In this document: in pieces, positions 32,494 to 40,887 of the stretch
Position numbering within the stretch: position 1 is the stretch's first letter
Layout of the letters: each line of letters starts with the position of its first letter
Assembly: GCA_036504445.1 (NCBI GenBank)
Contig: DASXVE010000008.1
Coordinates: 1 to 40,990, forward strand
Reading direction: 5' to 3'
Origin: Candidatus Aquicultor sp.
GTDB lineage: Bacteria > Actinomycetota > Aquicultoria > Aquicultorales > Aquicultoraceae
Length of the DNA: 40,990 nt
The notes under the pieces: model-generated
What the model was told of the DNA's origin: nothing
Seen by the model: the letters and a program-made list of their open reading frames with translations, nothing else
The model's database searches: none
Position numbers and translations under genes: made by a program

Positions 32494-35265
32494 TTAAACC
32501 TCCTCTTCATTAACAATGATCCCCGTTGCATGGTTGTAGGATAGAATCACTTCGACACCTTTCTTGTTCAGCGCCTTGCCCCGCCATATTCCATCCTTAC
32601 CAATGGACAGCGGAACGAGGATGCTCCATTTACCTCTGTCTGGTAAACGGGCTTTCAATTGCTCAATCTCAGACCTGAGCACAGGATCATCATGCTCAGC
32701 TTCAGCATTTACCAAGACACTCCGCAGACTCACTTGGCTCATATCCCAAGGGAAATCACCTTTCGCATACCATGGAGATAGGACTTTGCCGTCCCAGCGA
32801 ACAAGACGAACCGTGGTCTCCATGTCACCCAGCCGTGTCGGAGTCTGCGTATCCTCAAGCCATTGGTTAGGCGTGGCGACGTAACCTTCCTCAAGTGTCA
32901 GCGCATTGATTCGCGCAAGCGACCTATCGGCCTGCCATTGCGCCTCAGCCTGCAAATCGCGTTGCTGGAGCGATGCGGGTATTAAATCGACGCCCTCGTC
33001 GGTGTAGGCGGCTTCAATCAGTATTCTCGCATCATCAGGCATACGAAGAACGCCCTTTTCCTGCAATAATCGCGCAGTCAACCATAAACAACCATGGCTT
33101 GGATAAACGAATGCACCTTTCGGAAAAACGTTCTCGTACCAGTCTCTGCCGGCAGAATCGATCGGCAAAGGCCCGTGAATAATAAAGCGGGGTAGCTCAC
33201 GCCGGTCACGCCCTGCACTAGCTTGCAACAGGTTCCCCCGTTCGTCGCGCAGATGACGGTGCAGTCTTCCGGCACGCTGAATCAACAAATCCATGGGCGC
33301 AAGATCAGAGATAAGCAGATCGAAGTCCAGGTCAAGAGATTGTTCTGCCACCTGCGTTGCTATCAAAACTTTCCCACTCCGTTCTTTCTCGCCGCTCTCC
33401 TTGCCAAAGGTAGCACAAACAGCCTTCTCAATATCCAGACGGTCCCCCATGGCGAAGCGAGCATGAAAAAGCATAACGCGATCTGTTTCGAACTCCGCCC
33501 GAAGGGCCTCATACGCAGCCATAGCATCATGCACAGTGTTCCGTATCCAGCAGACGCACTTTCCCTTGTGCGCAGCCTCTACTATCAGGCGCTTTACTTC
33601 GTCACTCTCCGCAACGATCTTCACGATAACGCTGCTCCTACGCTGCGAGAAGGCTTCCAGCGGATATTCGGCAAGTGTCTCGCGGGATACATGAGTTGCT
33701 AGCGGATAGGCAGCGCATTTGACGTGCGGGGAAACTTGCGTAGTAAGCCCTTGGACAAAACTGTCAACCAATCCCTGCCGCACCTTCATCGGCAGGGTAG
33801 CAGACAGCAAAATCGCACTCCCGCCTAAAGCCGCATGGAATGTTAGCAAAGTTTTCAGGAGCATATTCATATACGGGTCGTAGGCATGCACCTCATCGAT
33901 GATTAGAATATGTTCGACAAGACCCAGGAGCCTCAGCGACTGGAAACGGGATGGAAGAATTGCCAGCAGTGCCTGGTCAAGAGTTCCTACCCCCACATCG
34001 GCTAGCAGGGCCTTCTTCCGGCGATCAGCCAGCCAACTTACACACTGGGCTCCAGCGGTTTCATCATTATTTCCATATTCCTGGTGAATCTTATAGGAAG
34101 CCGTTATAGAACGAAGAAAGGATTCGGAAAGATGTCGTGCACCATGGGTCAAAACAAGCGAGGGGGAGGATTCTTCAGTAAAGAATTTTTCATACACCGT
34201 GGCTATCCGCTCATACATCGCATTCGATGTCGCCATGGTAGGTAACGCGATAAAGATGCCATTTCCCGCTCCGCCTGCCATTAGGCGTTGCGCTAGAGAT
34301 AATGCCGCCTCAGTTTTGCCGGAACCAGTAACGTCTTCGAGAATAAAAAGCTGTGGAGCAGCTGCAATCGGGCATTCCGTAACGTGCTGCTGCAACGGGG
34401 TCGGTTTACTGATCGCTGGGAATAGGCCCATGAATGTGTTGTCGTATTGGCGTGGCAATGCTGCACTAAGACCTGTCTCGCGAATTGCTCGTTCTGCCTG
34501 CGGTAAGGCATATTGGCGCCAATATTCGGCAAGCGACATTTGATTATCACAAAGAGGAAACCATTTGCTGTTCGATCCTATCCAGTCGCAGAGCACTGCA
34601 AAACCAGCCATGAGCCAAGAAGCTATTGGCATTTGCTCATAAATGATCGTGGGAGACTGTGTATTGGAGACTGTTCCATACTCGTGAAGTAGAAGAGTAT
34701 GAAAGTCCACAAAAAAGTCTACTGCAGCATTTATATCATCACGGTCAAAAAAACTTGATAAGGCGAGGGGTAAGCCGTTCGGCCCTTTCATGCGTGGCGG
34801 CTCCCCGTGATGACCAGTATGTGCCTTAGCGATAAAAGCAAAAATCTCTTGCCAATATTCTGAAAACGCTTCAAAATCAGGCAGATCAGAGAAAGCCCTC
34901 GCACGTGATTGCCGCAAACCATAAGTCCAGAGCAGATTCCCAAGACTGTCATGGCGGACAGGATAAGACCTGTTGCTAACCTTTCCTTGCATCTGCTCAA
35001 ATAAATCAGGTCTCAAATTCTGAAAGCTTTCAGAAAACTTGCCGAGATCGTGTAAACCTAAAAACAGCACTAGCCAATGCGAGCATAGCGCGGCGTTGAG
35101 ACCTGTTATAGTGCTGATCCTTTGCTGTACGCCATCACGCTGCTTCAGCAATATATGCCCCACTGCGGCCACATCGAGGCAATGGTATGCCAGGCGATGA
35201 TAAGCGGCTCCATCCCTCTCTGCCTTGCCCCAATAGCGGAAGTAAGTTTGCACTGAGTTATTCAT
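32494..35265 (-). CDS. cas3: CRISPR-associated nuclease-helicase Cas3 (HD-DExH)
   Basis: 923 residues. The N-terminal HD nuclease has metal ligands in AYHCLDVAAVG (His28, Asp31) and GLHDLGKFSESF (His72, Asp73), then KAHTGHHGEPP. The SF2 helicase core follows: VTGSGKTEAALSLAQRL (Walker A), IIDEVHAYD (DEVH box), LLSATLP, and QRAGRLHRH (motif VI). It is recruited by Cascade and degrades the target. It is the first gene of the operon; only a weak AAGAG precedes its ATG, and the promoter should be in the 35.27-35.5 kb region. Confidence 0.97.
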   Translation of the reverse strand: MNNSVQTYFRYWGKAERDGAAYHRLAYHCLDVAAVGHILLKQRDGVQQRISTITGLNAALCSHWLVLFLGLHDLGKFSESFQNLRPDLFEQMQGKVSNRSYPVRHDSLGNLLWTYGLRQSRARAFSDLPDFEAFSEYWQEIFAFIAKAHTGHHGEPPRMKGPNGLPLALSSFFDRDDINAAVDFFVDFHTLLLHEYGTVSNTQSPTIIYEQMPIASWLMAGFAVLCDWIGSNSKWFPLCDNQMSLAEYWRQYALPQAERAIRETGLSAALPRQYDNTFMGLFPAISKPTPLQQHVTECPIAAAPQLFILEDVTGSGKTEAALSLAQRLMAGGAGNGIFIALPTMATSNAMYERIATVYEKFFTEESSPSLVLTHGARHLSESFLRSITASYKIHQEYGNNDETAGAQCVSWLADRRKKALLADVGVGTLDQALLAILPSRFQSLRLLGLVEHILIIDEVHAYDPYMNMLLKTLLTFHAALGGSAILLSATLPMKVRQGLVDSFVQGLTTQVSPHVKCAAYPLATHVSRETLAEYPLEAFSQRRSSVIVKIVAESDEVKRLIVEAAHKGKCVCWIRNTVHDAMAAYEALRAEFETDRVMLFHARFAMGDRLDIEKAVCATFGKESGEKERSGKVLIATQVAEQSLDLDFDLLISDLAPMDLLIQRAGRLHRHLRDERGNLLQASAGRDRRELPRFIIHGPLPIDSAGRDWYENVFPKGAFVYPSHGCLWLTARLLQEKGVLRMPDDARILIEAAYTDEGVDLIPASLQQRDLQAEAQWQADRSLARINALTLEEGYVATPNQWLEDTQTPTRLGDMETTVRLVRWDGKVLSPWYAKGDFPWDMSQVSLRSVLVNAEAEHDDPVLRSEIEQLKARLPDRGKWSILVPLSIGKDGIWRGKALNKKGVEVILSYNHATGIIVNEEEV

Positions 35266-36063
35266 CTCTTAATCGTGGCACATTCTCGTGTCACTCAATC
35301 CTTCCTCAAATCCGCCTCACGCTCTTCAACCGTCGATAGCTCGCCGTGTAGTTCCTATTTATAATCGCCAGTTGTATGCTGTCGTCGTTTGCCATGACTC
35401 AATTTTGCTGAGATATGCGATATTTTTCCTACAACCATTCATTTTCGATTCGATTCTTTTCTTCTGACAAATACTTTCAGGGTCTCGGGCGTCAACTTAT
35501 TCGGTATCTTGTTAACACCCTTGCTTCAATCACGGTATTTTGGTGAGAAATAAGAGTAGACCTTGTCCTTACCGCTTCTTTCATGCTTTGCGAAGGCTCT
35601 TCAAAACCCCGGAGAAGGGTTTTCAAGGCTGTCGAGCATGATCTTGTACCACTTAAGTACGCCTGTGTATGCGTTATATGACCACATCATATTTTACTAC
35701 TATGATTATGCCTTTTGTGATGAAAAAGCGCAAGGCAGTTCCTTCGCTTTCCGCTTCCAATGACGCCGATTCGTTTCTCGTAGACCAGCCCCTCGTTTTT
35801 CGCCGACATAAAGCATGGTTTTCATCTCCTATTTGGTTACACCCATACTCGTGCAACCATTCTCGAATCACCGAAAGCACCGTGCAGCTGCGCTACTTCA
35901 ACTTGTTGCCTGGATAAATGCGAGCACACAACTTCTAGGCTGCGATTACTCCGCGTGTGGCAAAGGATAAGCGTGCTGCCGGCTATTTTAGCGCGGGCTA
36001 ATCAATAAATGTGCATTTGTGAAGTTCGAGTTCTTAGAGGTTCAAATTTTGTGCAAAAAGAAA
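35266..36063. other. Gene-poor region upstream of cas3
   Basis: About 800 nt. It should contain the cas3 promoter. On the minus strand just upstream (about 35299-35358) a short frame reads ELHGELSTVEEREADLRKD and stop, which looks like a protein end cut off from its gene. Small frames further right (35563-35920) lack ribosome sites and known motifs. I see no tRNA or repeat array. Confidence 0.5.
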
Positions 36064-36272
36064 ATGGCATTTTCTCTGCCCGCTGAAACTGCTAATAAAA
36101 TCGAGGCTTTTGCCAAAAAGGGCAACGCTCTGAAAGCGATCTATTGTGCGAAATGGTTCTCGTGTATGAAACGCGGGAGTCCGACGCAGCGTGGCAGAAT
36201 TTGTTTGCATACGGCAACACGACAGCTAAGCGTTATGGGATAAAGGACGAAGAAGAGTTATTCGATTGGTAA
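36064..36272 (+). pseudogene. Frameshifted antitoxin-like gene
   Basis: Starting at ATG 36064 the frame reads MAFSLPAETANKIEAFAKKG, then NALKA. The reading must shift there to continue IDLLCEMVLVYETRESDAAW, then QNLFAYGNTTAKRYGIKDEE, ending at TAA 36270-36272. Restoring four bases (a duplicated GATC at about 36142) rejoins the two parts into one 70-residue protein. The build resembles antitoxins of PIN-type toxin pairs. No toxin gene follows. Family identity is tentative, the frameshift is clear. Confidence 0.6.
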
Positions 36273-36316
36273 ATTTGTGACGCCCCGCTTTACCGTTCCG
36301 CCATATGTTGGGCATT

Positions 36317-36572
36317 TCATGTTTGCTCACCTTTCCACAATTTGCCTGGGTCTCTACTAACATGAATCAGACCTAAAATCACGATGCGGGATTTCTCGAT
36401 GTGGTAGATGAATCGGTAGCCTCTTTTTGGAAAATTCGGCAAGCGTTTTGCTTACACCTAGTATCTCTTGAATAAGGGAGGTGGCATATGCAGCAGAATC
36501 CCTTGCGATATAGTCAGCAAGCAATTCAAGATCGGTAACAGCTTCTGTAGACCAGACTACTTTTCGAGCCAT
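36317..36572 (-). pseudogene. Broken ParE/RelE-type toxin gene
   Basis: Starts at ATG 36572 with MARKVVWSTEAVTDLELLAD, then YIARDSAAYATSLIQEILGV and TLAEFSKK, typical of ParE toxins. Past about 36430 the homology continues one frame over (GYRFIYHIEKSRIVILGLIH, then VSRDPGKLW) to TGA 36317-36319. About 18 residues usually present between the two parts (the GRxVPE...R segment) are missing, so there is an internal deletion as well as a frameshift. The start overlaps the intact antitoxin gene by 16 nt. Not expected to be active. Confidence 0.8.
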
Positions 36573-36745
36573 TTTGTCATCCGTGCTTCGACTTCTTGCT
36601 GTGAATTGATACGTCCTTCTTCTGCGTCGTTAAGACCGCGCTCTACTTTTTGTAGAACATAAAGATGATATTGGATATCTTCAATAGTGCAGTCGTCCGG
36701 CAAGCGGGATAAAAGATCACTAACTTCCTTTTTAACTGCGCTCAT
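36557..36745 (-). CDS. Antitoxin of a ParE-type module
   Basis: 62 residues, ATG 36745 with AGAAGGA upstream. It reads EVSDLLSRLPDDCTIEDIQY, then HLYVLQKVERGLNDAEEGRI and VEARMTKWLEK, the form of small antitoxins paired with ParE/RelE toxins. The N-terminal part contacts DNA and the C-terminal helix wraps the toxin. The frame is intact while its toxin, which overlaps by 16 nt, is broken, so it is an orphan antitoxin that may persist by chance or by neutralising other toxins. Confidence 0.8.
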   Translation of the reverse strand: MSAVKKEVSDLLSRLPDDCTIEDIQYHLYVLQKVERGLNDAEEGRINSQQEVEARMTKWLEK

Positions 36746-36897
36746 AATTTATCCTTCTCTTAAGTACGAATTATACCATATTAAAAGGCAAGCTATTGAT
36801 ATTAACATAACGATTATTATAATAACGCTAGGTTGCACCATGGGGCGCTAAAACGATCTAGTTCGAATCCTTGGAGCCCTCTAATTTAAGGCAAAAA

Positions 36898-36923
36898 GAA
36901 AATGGCTTGTCAAAGCCATTTTC
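36898..36923. terminator. Hairpin terminator
   Basis: GAAAATGGCTT and its complement AAGCCATTTTC with a short loop, A-rich before and T-rich after. It lies downstream of the minus-strand hypothetical gene at 37009. Confidence 0.75.
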
Positions 36924-36939
36924 AAGGGGTTAAGATTTT

Positions 36940-36971
36940 GCTGGGGCTAGTAAACAATCTCCGAACCTGGA
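36940..36971 (-). repeat. Repeated gene-tail element, copy D (NPGSEIVY tail)
   Basis: Diverged copy of the 28-nt element at 37792 and 38556. Read on the minus strand it ends NPGSEIVY and TAG. Most base differences from the 38556 copy fall at third codon positions, which suggests it was once coding. Confidence 0.5.
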
Positions 36972-37008
36972 TTAGCATACGCAAAGACGATCCATGCTTT
37001 TAAATCAT

Positions 37009-37491
37009 CTATCGTTCGTGGGCGCTTTGGATGGTCTCCAGAATATTAATTATCCGCTCCGTATTTTTTATGAACTCAGGATTGGCACCCGTTTGCTTTT
37101 GTAGCTCTAACTTTTTGTTCCAATCTGCTATAAAATCGACCGGAGTATCGGGGCCCGGTATATTCACTGTTTTTCCTTGGGCTTTCATTGCAGCACTTAT
37201 TCTGGCCATCTGTTCGGTGTTTAGGCTTATTTGAAAGGATAATAAGGCGTGTTCCTTAAGCGAAATTAATCCTGCATCATAGAGTTCTCGACTCATGTTC
37301 GCCATCTGCCTCGGCGAAATGTTTCTCACATCATACTTCACAGCAATCGCGCGTAAAGCGCTGCTTTCATCGGATAGCTCCACGGAGTCTTTCTGTTCTG
37401 GTATTTCTGGGTTGCCCTTAGTCTTTACTGCATAACTGCTGGGCTGATTACTGTAGACTGTTGCATCGTTTAGTACATCACTTATCCTCAT
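37009..37491 (-). CDS. Hypothetical protein
   Basis: 160 residues, ATG 37491 with GGGAG 8-9 nt upstream. Soluble and helical. The middle contains VKYDVRNISPRQMANMSREL, then YDAGLISLKEHALLSFQ, a segment with the look of a conserved surface or flagellum-associated domain, but I cannot name the family. The N-terminus is Ser/Asn-rich and lacks a signal peptide. Past its TAG the third frame stays open for about 30 codons (TIDDLKAWIVFAYANPGSEI...), which may be its displaced original end. Confidence 0.65.
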   Translation of the reverse strand: MRISDVLNDATVYSNQPSSYAVKTKGNPEIPEQKDSVELSDESSALRAIAVKYDVRNISPRQMANMSRELYDAGLISLKEHALLSFQISLNTEQMARISAAMKAQGKTVNIPGPDTPVDFIADWNKKLELQKQTGANPEFIKNTERIINILETIQSAHER

Positions 37492-37761
37492 CTACCTGCT
37501 CCCTTGGGAATAATTAACTATAAAACCAGTCTGGGTAATTGCCTGCGATGTTCCTCCCGTAACAAGCTATTTCTACATTAGCACCTTATGGGTAATATTA
37601 TAAAGCTATCCCCATAAACTCGATAGCCTATCGAGGGCTATAGCTACTCAACCGCAGAAATAAGCATTTCAGGTACCAAATTTATTAAGGCGAGAAAACA
37701 TCTATCCAATTCTACGCGTGAGACAAGAAGCCCGCTCCACCTGTCGCAGTACCAACAAAAA

Positions 37762-37780
37762 AGCCCGCTAAAAGCGGGCT
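37762..37780. terminator. Hairpin terminator
   Basis: AGCCCGCT, three bases, AGCGGGCT, preceded by six A. On the minus strand the A-run becomes a T-tract, so it terminates minus-strand transcription coming from repeat copy C. Confidence 0.8.
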
Positions 37781-37791
37781 CTAACCTTATG

Positions 37792-37819
37792 GCTGGGGTT
37801 ACTGGACGATCTTCGAACC
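37792..37819 (-). repeat. Repeated gene-tail element, copy C
   Basis: 28 nt identical to 38556-38583 (GCTGGGGTTACTGG...CGAACC). On the minus strand it ends GSKIVQ and TAA, preceded by CAHEE in the same frame. Confidence 0.8.
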
Positions 37820-37924
37820 TTCTTCATGCGCACAGAGTGCGCTTCGCAGGCATCCTAGGCTCGGCTATAGTAGGTAATAAGCGTAATTAATAAAAAGGAG
37901 CATTGCTTACATGCATGATGAAAT

Positions 37925-38494
37925 GTGCTAGCAGCACTACTGCAATACCCAAACACATCACTGAGCATAACAGCGATTCTTTGGCTTTTTCCTATAGCAT
38001 TCTTGTTGCATGACTCAGAAGAGATCGCGATGGTTGAACGATTCATGCGAAAAAACAAAGGCAGAATCACCTCCAAGCTGCCTCGCAAGATGAACGCCTT
38101 GTTGGAAACAACATTTAACGTGAGTTCGTCTCAGTTCGCCATAGCGGTTGGATTCCTATTAATTATTATTATTGGGGCAACTTACCTTGGAGTTCAATCT
38201 GTTAAGAGCGGTAGCATTTCGATCTTTTTTCTTGCAGTGCTGTTGGCTACTCTTGCGCACGTATTTATTCACGTCGGCCAGACTATCATCTTGCGCACAT
38301 ATACGCTCGGCGTTGTTTCTGCGATTATGATTACCCTTCCGTATTCAATATATGCACTGTTCCGGTTGTCTCAAGAGAACTTATTAAGCTGGCATCTGGT
38401 CTATATAAGCATTCCACTGGGTCTTGCAATGTTGCCGTTAGCACTGCTTGCACTCAGTATAGGCAAGGCTTTATCGCCACGGCGAGACAAATAA
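37925..38494 (+). CDS. HXXEE-domain membrane protein
   Basis: 189 residues, four or five membrane helices. The name-giving motif is present near the start (FLLHDSEEIAMVERF) and again a histidine pair in HVFIHVGQTI, a pattern suggesting a metal site in the membrane. Function of the family is unknown. GTG 37925 is the first start after an in-frame TGA and has no good ribosome site; the AAAGGAG at 37895-37901 suits an ATG at 37913 instead, which is in another frame and soon stops. So the 5' end may carry a frameshift or an unusual start. Confidence 0.8.
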   Translation: MLAALLQYPNTSLSITAILWLFPIAFLLHDSEEIAMVERFMRKNKGRITSKLPRKMNALLETTFNVSSSQFAIAVGFLLIIIIGATYLGVQSVKSGSISIFFLAVLLATLAHVFIHVGQTIILRTYTLGVVSAIMITLPYSIYALFRLSQENLLSWHLVYISIPLGLAMLPLALLALSIGKALSPRRDK

Positions 38495-38515
38495 TAGGCC
38501 CCGCTTTTAGATATA

Positions 38516-38559
38516 AAAAGCCCCGGTATCTCTACCAGGGCTTCAAAAGCATTTGCTGG
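38516..38559 (+). repeat. 44-nt repeat with hairpin, copy A
   Basis: Matches 39875-39918 at 42 of 44 positions. It contains the hairpin AAGCCCCGGTA-TCTC-TACCAGGGCTT, with one C/A mismatch, serving as a terminator after the HXXEE gene. The two differences from copy B are both in the stem, so each copy has a mismatch at a different place. Confidence 0.85.
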
Positions 38560-38583
38560 GGTTACTGGACGATCTTCGAACCC
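38556..38583 (-). repeat. Repeated gene-tail element, copy A (NPGSKIVQ tail)
   Basis: Read on the minus strand it ends SGNPGSKIVQ and TAA (38563-38565), and the frame is open back through HEVGHCLNPSDLTII up to the YCF48-like gene's stop region. 28 nt are identical to copy C. Confidence 0.75.
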
Positions 38584-38629
38584 GGATTGCCGCTGATGAT
38601 GGTTAAGTCAGATGGGTTGAGGCAGTGCC

Positions 38630-39601
38630 CTACTTCATGGTGGCAGCTGCACCCTTGGTCGTATCCCGGTACTTAAGAATGATGCCGCCCATTCCCACTG
38701 CCCAACCAGTATTAGCGTTGACGAAATCGGTGGAAAGGAGATCTTTAGTTGTGCCGCTAGCCTGCTTCGTCCAAGTAGCCCCGCCATTGATAGTATGGAT
38801 AATTGCGCCGTTACTCCCAGCCGCCCAGCCGGTATTGGTGTTGACGAAATGAACTGAGAGGAGAAAGCTTGGCGTTCCGCTTGACTGCGCTGTCCAGGTT
38901 GTTGTCCCGCCATTCGTGGTGTGACGGATCGTACCACCATTTCCTGCCACCCAACCATTGTTTGTGTCGGTAAAGTAGGAACCGTAGATGCCCACGGTCG
39001 TTCCCAGATTCTGCGCTGTCCAGGTCGTTCCACCGTTCGTAGTGTGCCGTGCATTCCCGGCCCCGCCAACAGCCCAGCCAGTATTGGCGTTGACGAATTG
39101 AACGGTCTTGAAAAAATCGTTAGTTCCGCTTGACTGCGCTGTCCAGGTCTTACCGCCGTTCGCAGTGTGAAGGATTGTGCCTGCATTGCCTGCCGCCCAT
39201 CCGGTTTTGGCGTTAATAAAGTAGACCGAGTATAGAGCATTACTTGTTCCGCTCGTTTGTGGCGGTGTCCAGGTTGCGCCTGCGTTCGCAGTTTTTAAGA
39301 CGGTGCCGTTATCACCCACTACCCATCCGGTTTTGGCGTTAATAAAGTAGACGGACCACAGATCATTAGTAGTGCCACTGGTCTGCTTCTTCCAGGTCGC
39401 ACCGCCGTTGGTAGTGTGCAGAATAGCTCCTCCTGCCCCTACTGCCCAGCCGTTACTGGTGTTGACGAAACGAACCCCGTGTAAGTCGTTTTTGGTTCCG
39501 CTGGTCTGCTTCGTCCAGGTGCCAGCTGCGTTGACCTGAGTCGACATAGCGAATACGAGCACGAAAAGCAGTACGACGACAAGAACCATTTTTCGTTTCA
39601 A
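38630..39601 (-). CDS. Secreted YCF48/BNR-like beta-propeller protein
   Basis: 323 residues from TTG 39601 (AAGGGGGCG upstream). A signal peptide (KRKMVLVVVLLFVLVFAMST, cleaved near VNAAG) is followed by seven repeats of about 42 residues, each of the form GTTxxLxSVYFINAKTGWAVGxxGTILHTTNGGxTW. These form a seven-bladed propeller of the YCF48 (photosystem II assembly factor-like) family, common in secreted proteins of unknown role. One copy has a TTTW insertion. It probably binds a surface ligand or assists assembly outside the cell. It stands alone. Confidence 0.88.
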   Translation of the reverse strand: MKRKMVLVVVLLFVLVFAMSTQVNAAGTWTKQTSGTKNDLHGVRFVNTSNGWAVGAGGAILHTTNGGATWKKQTSGTTNDLWSVYFINAKTGWVVGDNGTVLKTANAGATWTPPQTSGTSNALYSVYFINAKTGWAAGNAGTILHTANGGKTWTAQSSGTNDFFKTVQFVNANTGWAVGGAGNARHTTNGGTTWTAQNLGTTVGIYGSYFTDTNNGWVAGNGGTIRHTTNGGTTTWTAQSSGTPSFLLSVHFVNTNTGWAAGSNGAIIHTINGGATWTKQASGTTKDLLSTDFVNANTGWAVGMGGIILKYRDTTKGAAATMK

Positions 39602-39863
39602 TATTTACGCCCCCTTCTAAACTTATGCGGCAACTGTTAAAGACAGCTGGACTTGGTAATCCAGTTGTCGTATAAGCTGCTTCAGGCTCCGAAGCTCGAC
39701 GTCTAGCGTACCCAACACCATATCATGTTAAACGATGTGAGTAGTCACGCACGATCGGCTAAATGTTGTTTGGGTCGAGTAATTATGATTTCAAAGCAAT
39801 AACTAAAAATTGCTATTATGTGAAGATGCTCAACAATAGTCTTTGAGTATGAGGATATTTGCG
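39602..39863. other. Intergenic region upstream of the YCF48-like gene
   Basis: About 260 nt with the YCF48-like gene promoter, AT-rich around 39780-39840. No gene or clear hairpin. Confidence 0.5.
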
Positions 39864-39989
39864 ATGAATAAAACAAAAAGCCCTGGTATCTCTACCAGAG
39901 CTTCAAAAGCATTTGCTGTCCTGAGTGGACGCTATTCAAACTACGAGTTGTTGGAAAATTTGGCTACATATATCTCTGAGCTGCAGTAA
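39864..39989 (+). CDS. Possible 41-residue protein overlapping repeat copy B
   Basis: ATG 39864 with GAGGAT 9 nt upstream, open to TAA 39987-39989. It reads MNKTKSPGISTRASKAFAVL, then SGRYSNYELLENLATYISEL. The first half is the translated terminator-like repeat; the second half aligns with the fragment at 23444-23520 (VLSGxxYxNxELLExLAxYI). Either a tiny gene or a gene end fused to a repeat. No known domain. Confidence 0.35.
   Translation: MNKTKSPGISTRASKAFAVLSGRYSNYELLENLATYISELQ
39875..39918 (+). repeat. 44-nt repeat with hairpin, copy B
   Basis: 42 of 44 positions equal 38516-38559; contains the hairpin AAGCCCTGGTA-TCTC-TACCAGAGCTT. It is followed directly by the VLSG element shared with 23444. 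Confidence 0.85.
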
Positions 39990-40193
39990 TAGAATAGCAA
40001 AATCCTTATGGAGAGCAAGGGCAATCATTGAGCGCTACTAGGCTCCCCGGATTGTCACTTATTCCAACTATTAACAGATATTGCCAGTTTGATTGCTTAG
40101 CCGCAATAGGCTGCTCTTTAAAACCTTAGAAAGTAGCTAGATAGGTTGGAAGGATATTCTTGAAAGCTAAGATAAGTCTATAAACAAAACTTT

Positions 40194-40227
40194 AAAACTA
40201 GGGGGCTAGCATTAACCCCCTAGTTTT
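40194..40227. terminator. Bidirectional terminator
   Basis: AAAACTAGGGGG and CCCCCTAGTTTT around a 10-base loop; follows the stop of the minus-strand gene at 40245. Confidence 0.9.
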
Positions 40228-40244
40228 ACGCTTAAAATCTATGT

Positions 40245-40847
40245 CTATTTTTGAAGTTCTGCGGCAAAATCTTGTTCACTCATTGTTTTGAAGGCATCCT
40301 GTGTTCCTTTATTGTTTGTATCAACCTGAGCCTTCCCGCCAGTAAGTTTAAACTTAAATGGCTCACCGCCAAACATGTACTTACCAGATACATTGTTCAA
40401 GAATAGGACATACTTTGCCCCGATTTGCATTGGTGTTCTATCTTGTGTATTTTCCTGCGTCACAACAATTGTGCTTGCGCCACTTCCTTTTATATATTTG
40501 TCAACGCACACCTCGTAATCTGTGCCCATAACAGGAAACTCAGTATTCTCCTTTGTAGGATCTTGAACATCTCGCGAAAGGTTGTAGGTCCTTATCTGTT
40601 TTAGCACAGTACCCTGGATAACGGCTTCCGCATGGCTTTTTAGATCTTGCATAGAAGCATAAGCAGGCCGATCCGCGGATACAGCCCGTTTAACTGGTGC
40701 ATTTACACTAACCTGGGAACGGCCGAGTAATTTTGTTTGTCCTTTATCAATAGGCTTTAACCCTATAGAACTATAATATTTAACACCTGCACATGCCAAA
40801 GCAATTAGGATAATGCCAGTTACAATCCTAAAAGATGATCTTTTCAT
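40245..40847 (-). CDS. Hypothetical exported or membrane-anchored protein
   Basis: 200 residues, ATG 40847 with AGGAGG 6 nt upstream. The N-terminus (KRSSFRIVTGIILIALACAG) is a signal anchor; the rest (about 28-200) is extracytoplasmic. Residues 65-195 contain HAEAVIQGTVLKQIRTYNLS, YEVCVDKYIKGSGASTIVVT and PMQIGAKYVLFLNN, a pattern of beta strands seen in many small secreted Gram-positive proteins that monitor or inhibit other enzymes, but I cannot assign a function. Followed by a strong terminator. Confidence 0.75.
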   Translation of the reverse strand: MKRSSFRIVTGIILIALACAGVKYYSSIGLKPIDKGQTKLLGRSQVSVNAPVKRAVSADRPAYASMQDLKSHAEAVIQGTVLKQIRTYNLSRDVQDPTKENTEFPVMGTDYEVCVDKYIKGSGASTIVVTQENTQDRTPMQIGAKYVLFLNNVSGKYMFGGEPFKFKLTGGKAQVDTNNKGTQDAFKTMSEQDFAAELQK

Positions 40848-40887
40848 AAATCCTCCTATGAAAGAAATCTACTCCAACTTACATTTT

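Larger units (their letters stand above)
37492..37924. other. Intergenic region with a repeat copy and terminator
   Basis: About 430 nt. It holds the upstream region of the 37009 gene, the hairpin at 37762-37780, repeat copy C at 37792-37819 and the leader of the HXXEE gene with AAAGGAG at 37895-37901. No gene is supportable. Confidence 0.6.

Noticed and set aside
30841-34550. Many plus-strand frames opposite cas genes
   Set aside because: Shadows of the minus-strand cas8e and cas3 genes.
35563-35917. Small frames on both strands upstream of the antitoxin remnant
   Set aside because: No ribosome sites, no recognisable motif; composition unlike the neighbouring genes. A transposase remnant was considered but no motif was found.
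36826-36890. tRNA-like 3' end (GTTCGAATCC ... GGAGCCC)
   Set aside because: The T-stem does not pair, and no D-arm or anticodon arm fits upstream; at most a decayed attachment-site remnant.
38590-38645. HEVGH motif (HExxH metallopeptidase-like) in the frame before copy A
   Set aside because: It lies in a short frame without a start, overlapping the end of the YCF48-like gene; no protease domain around it.
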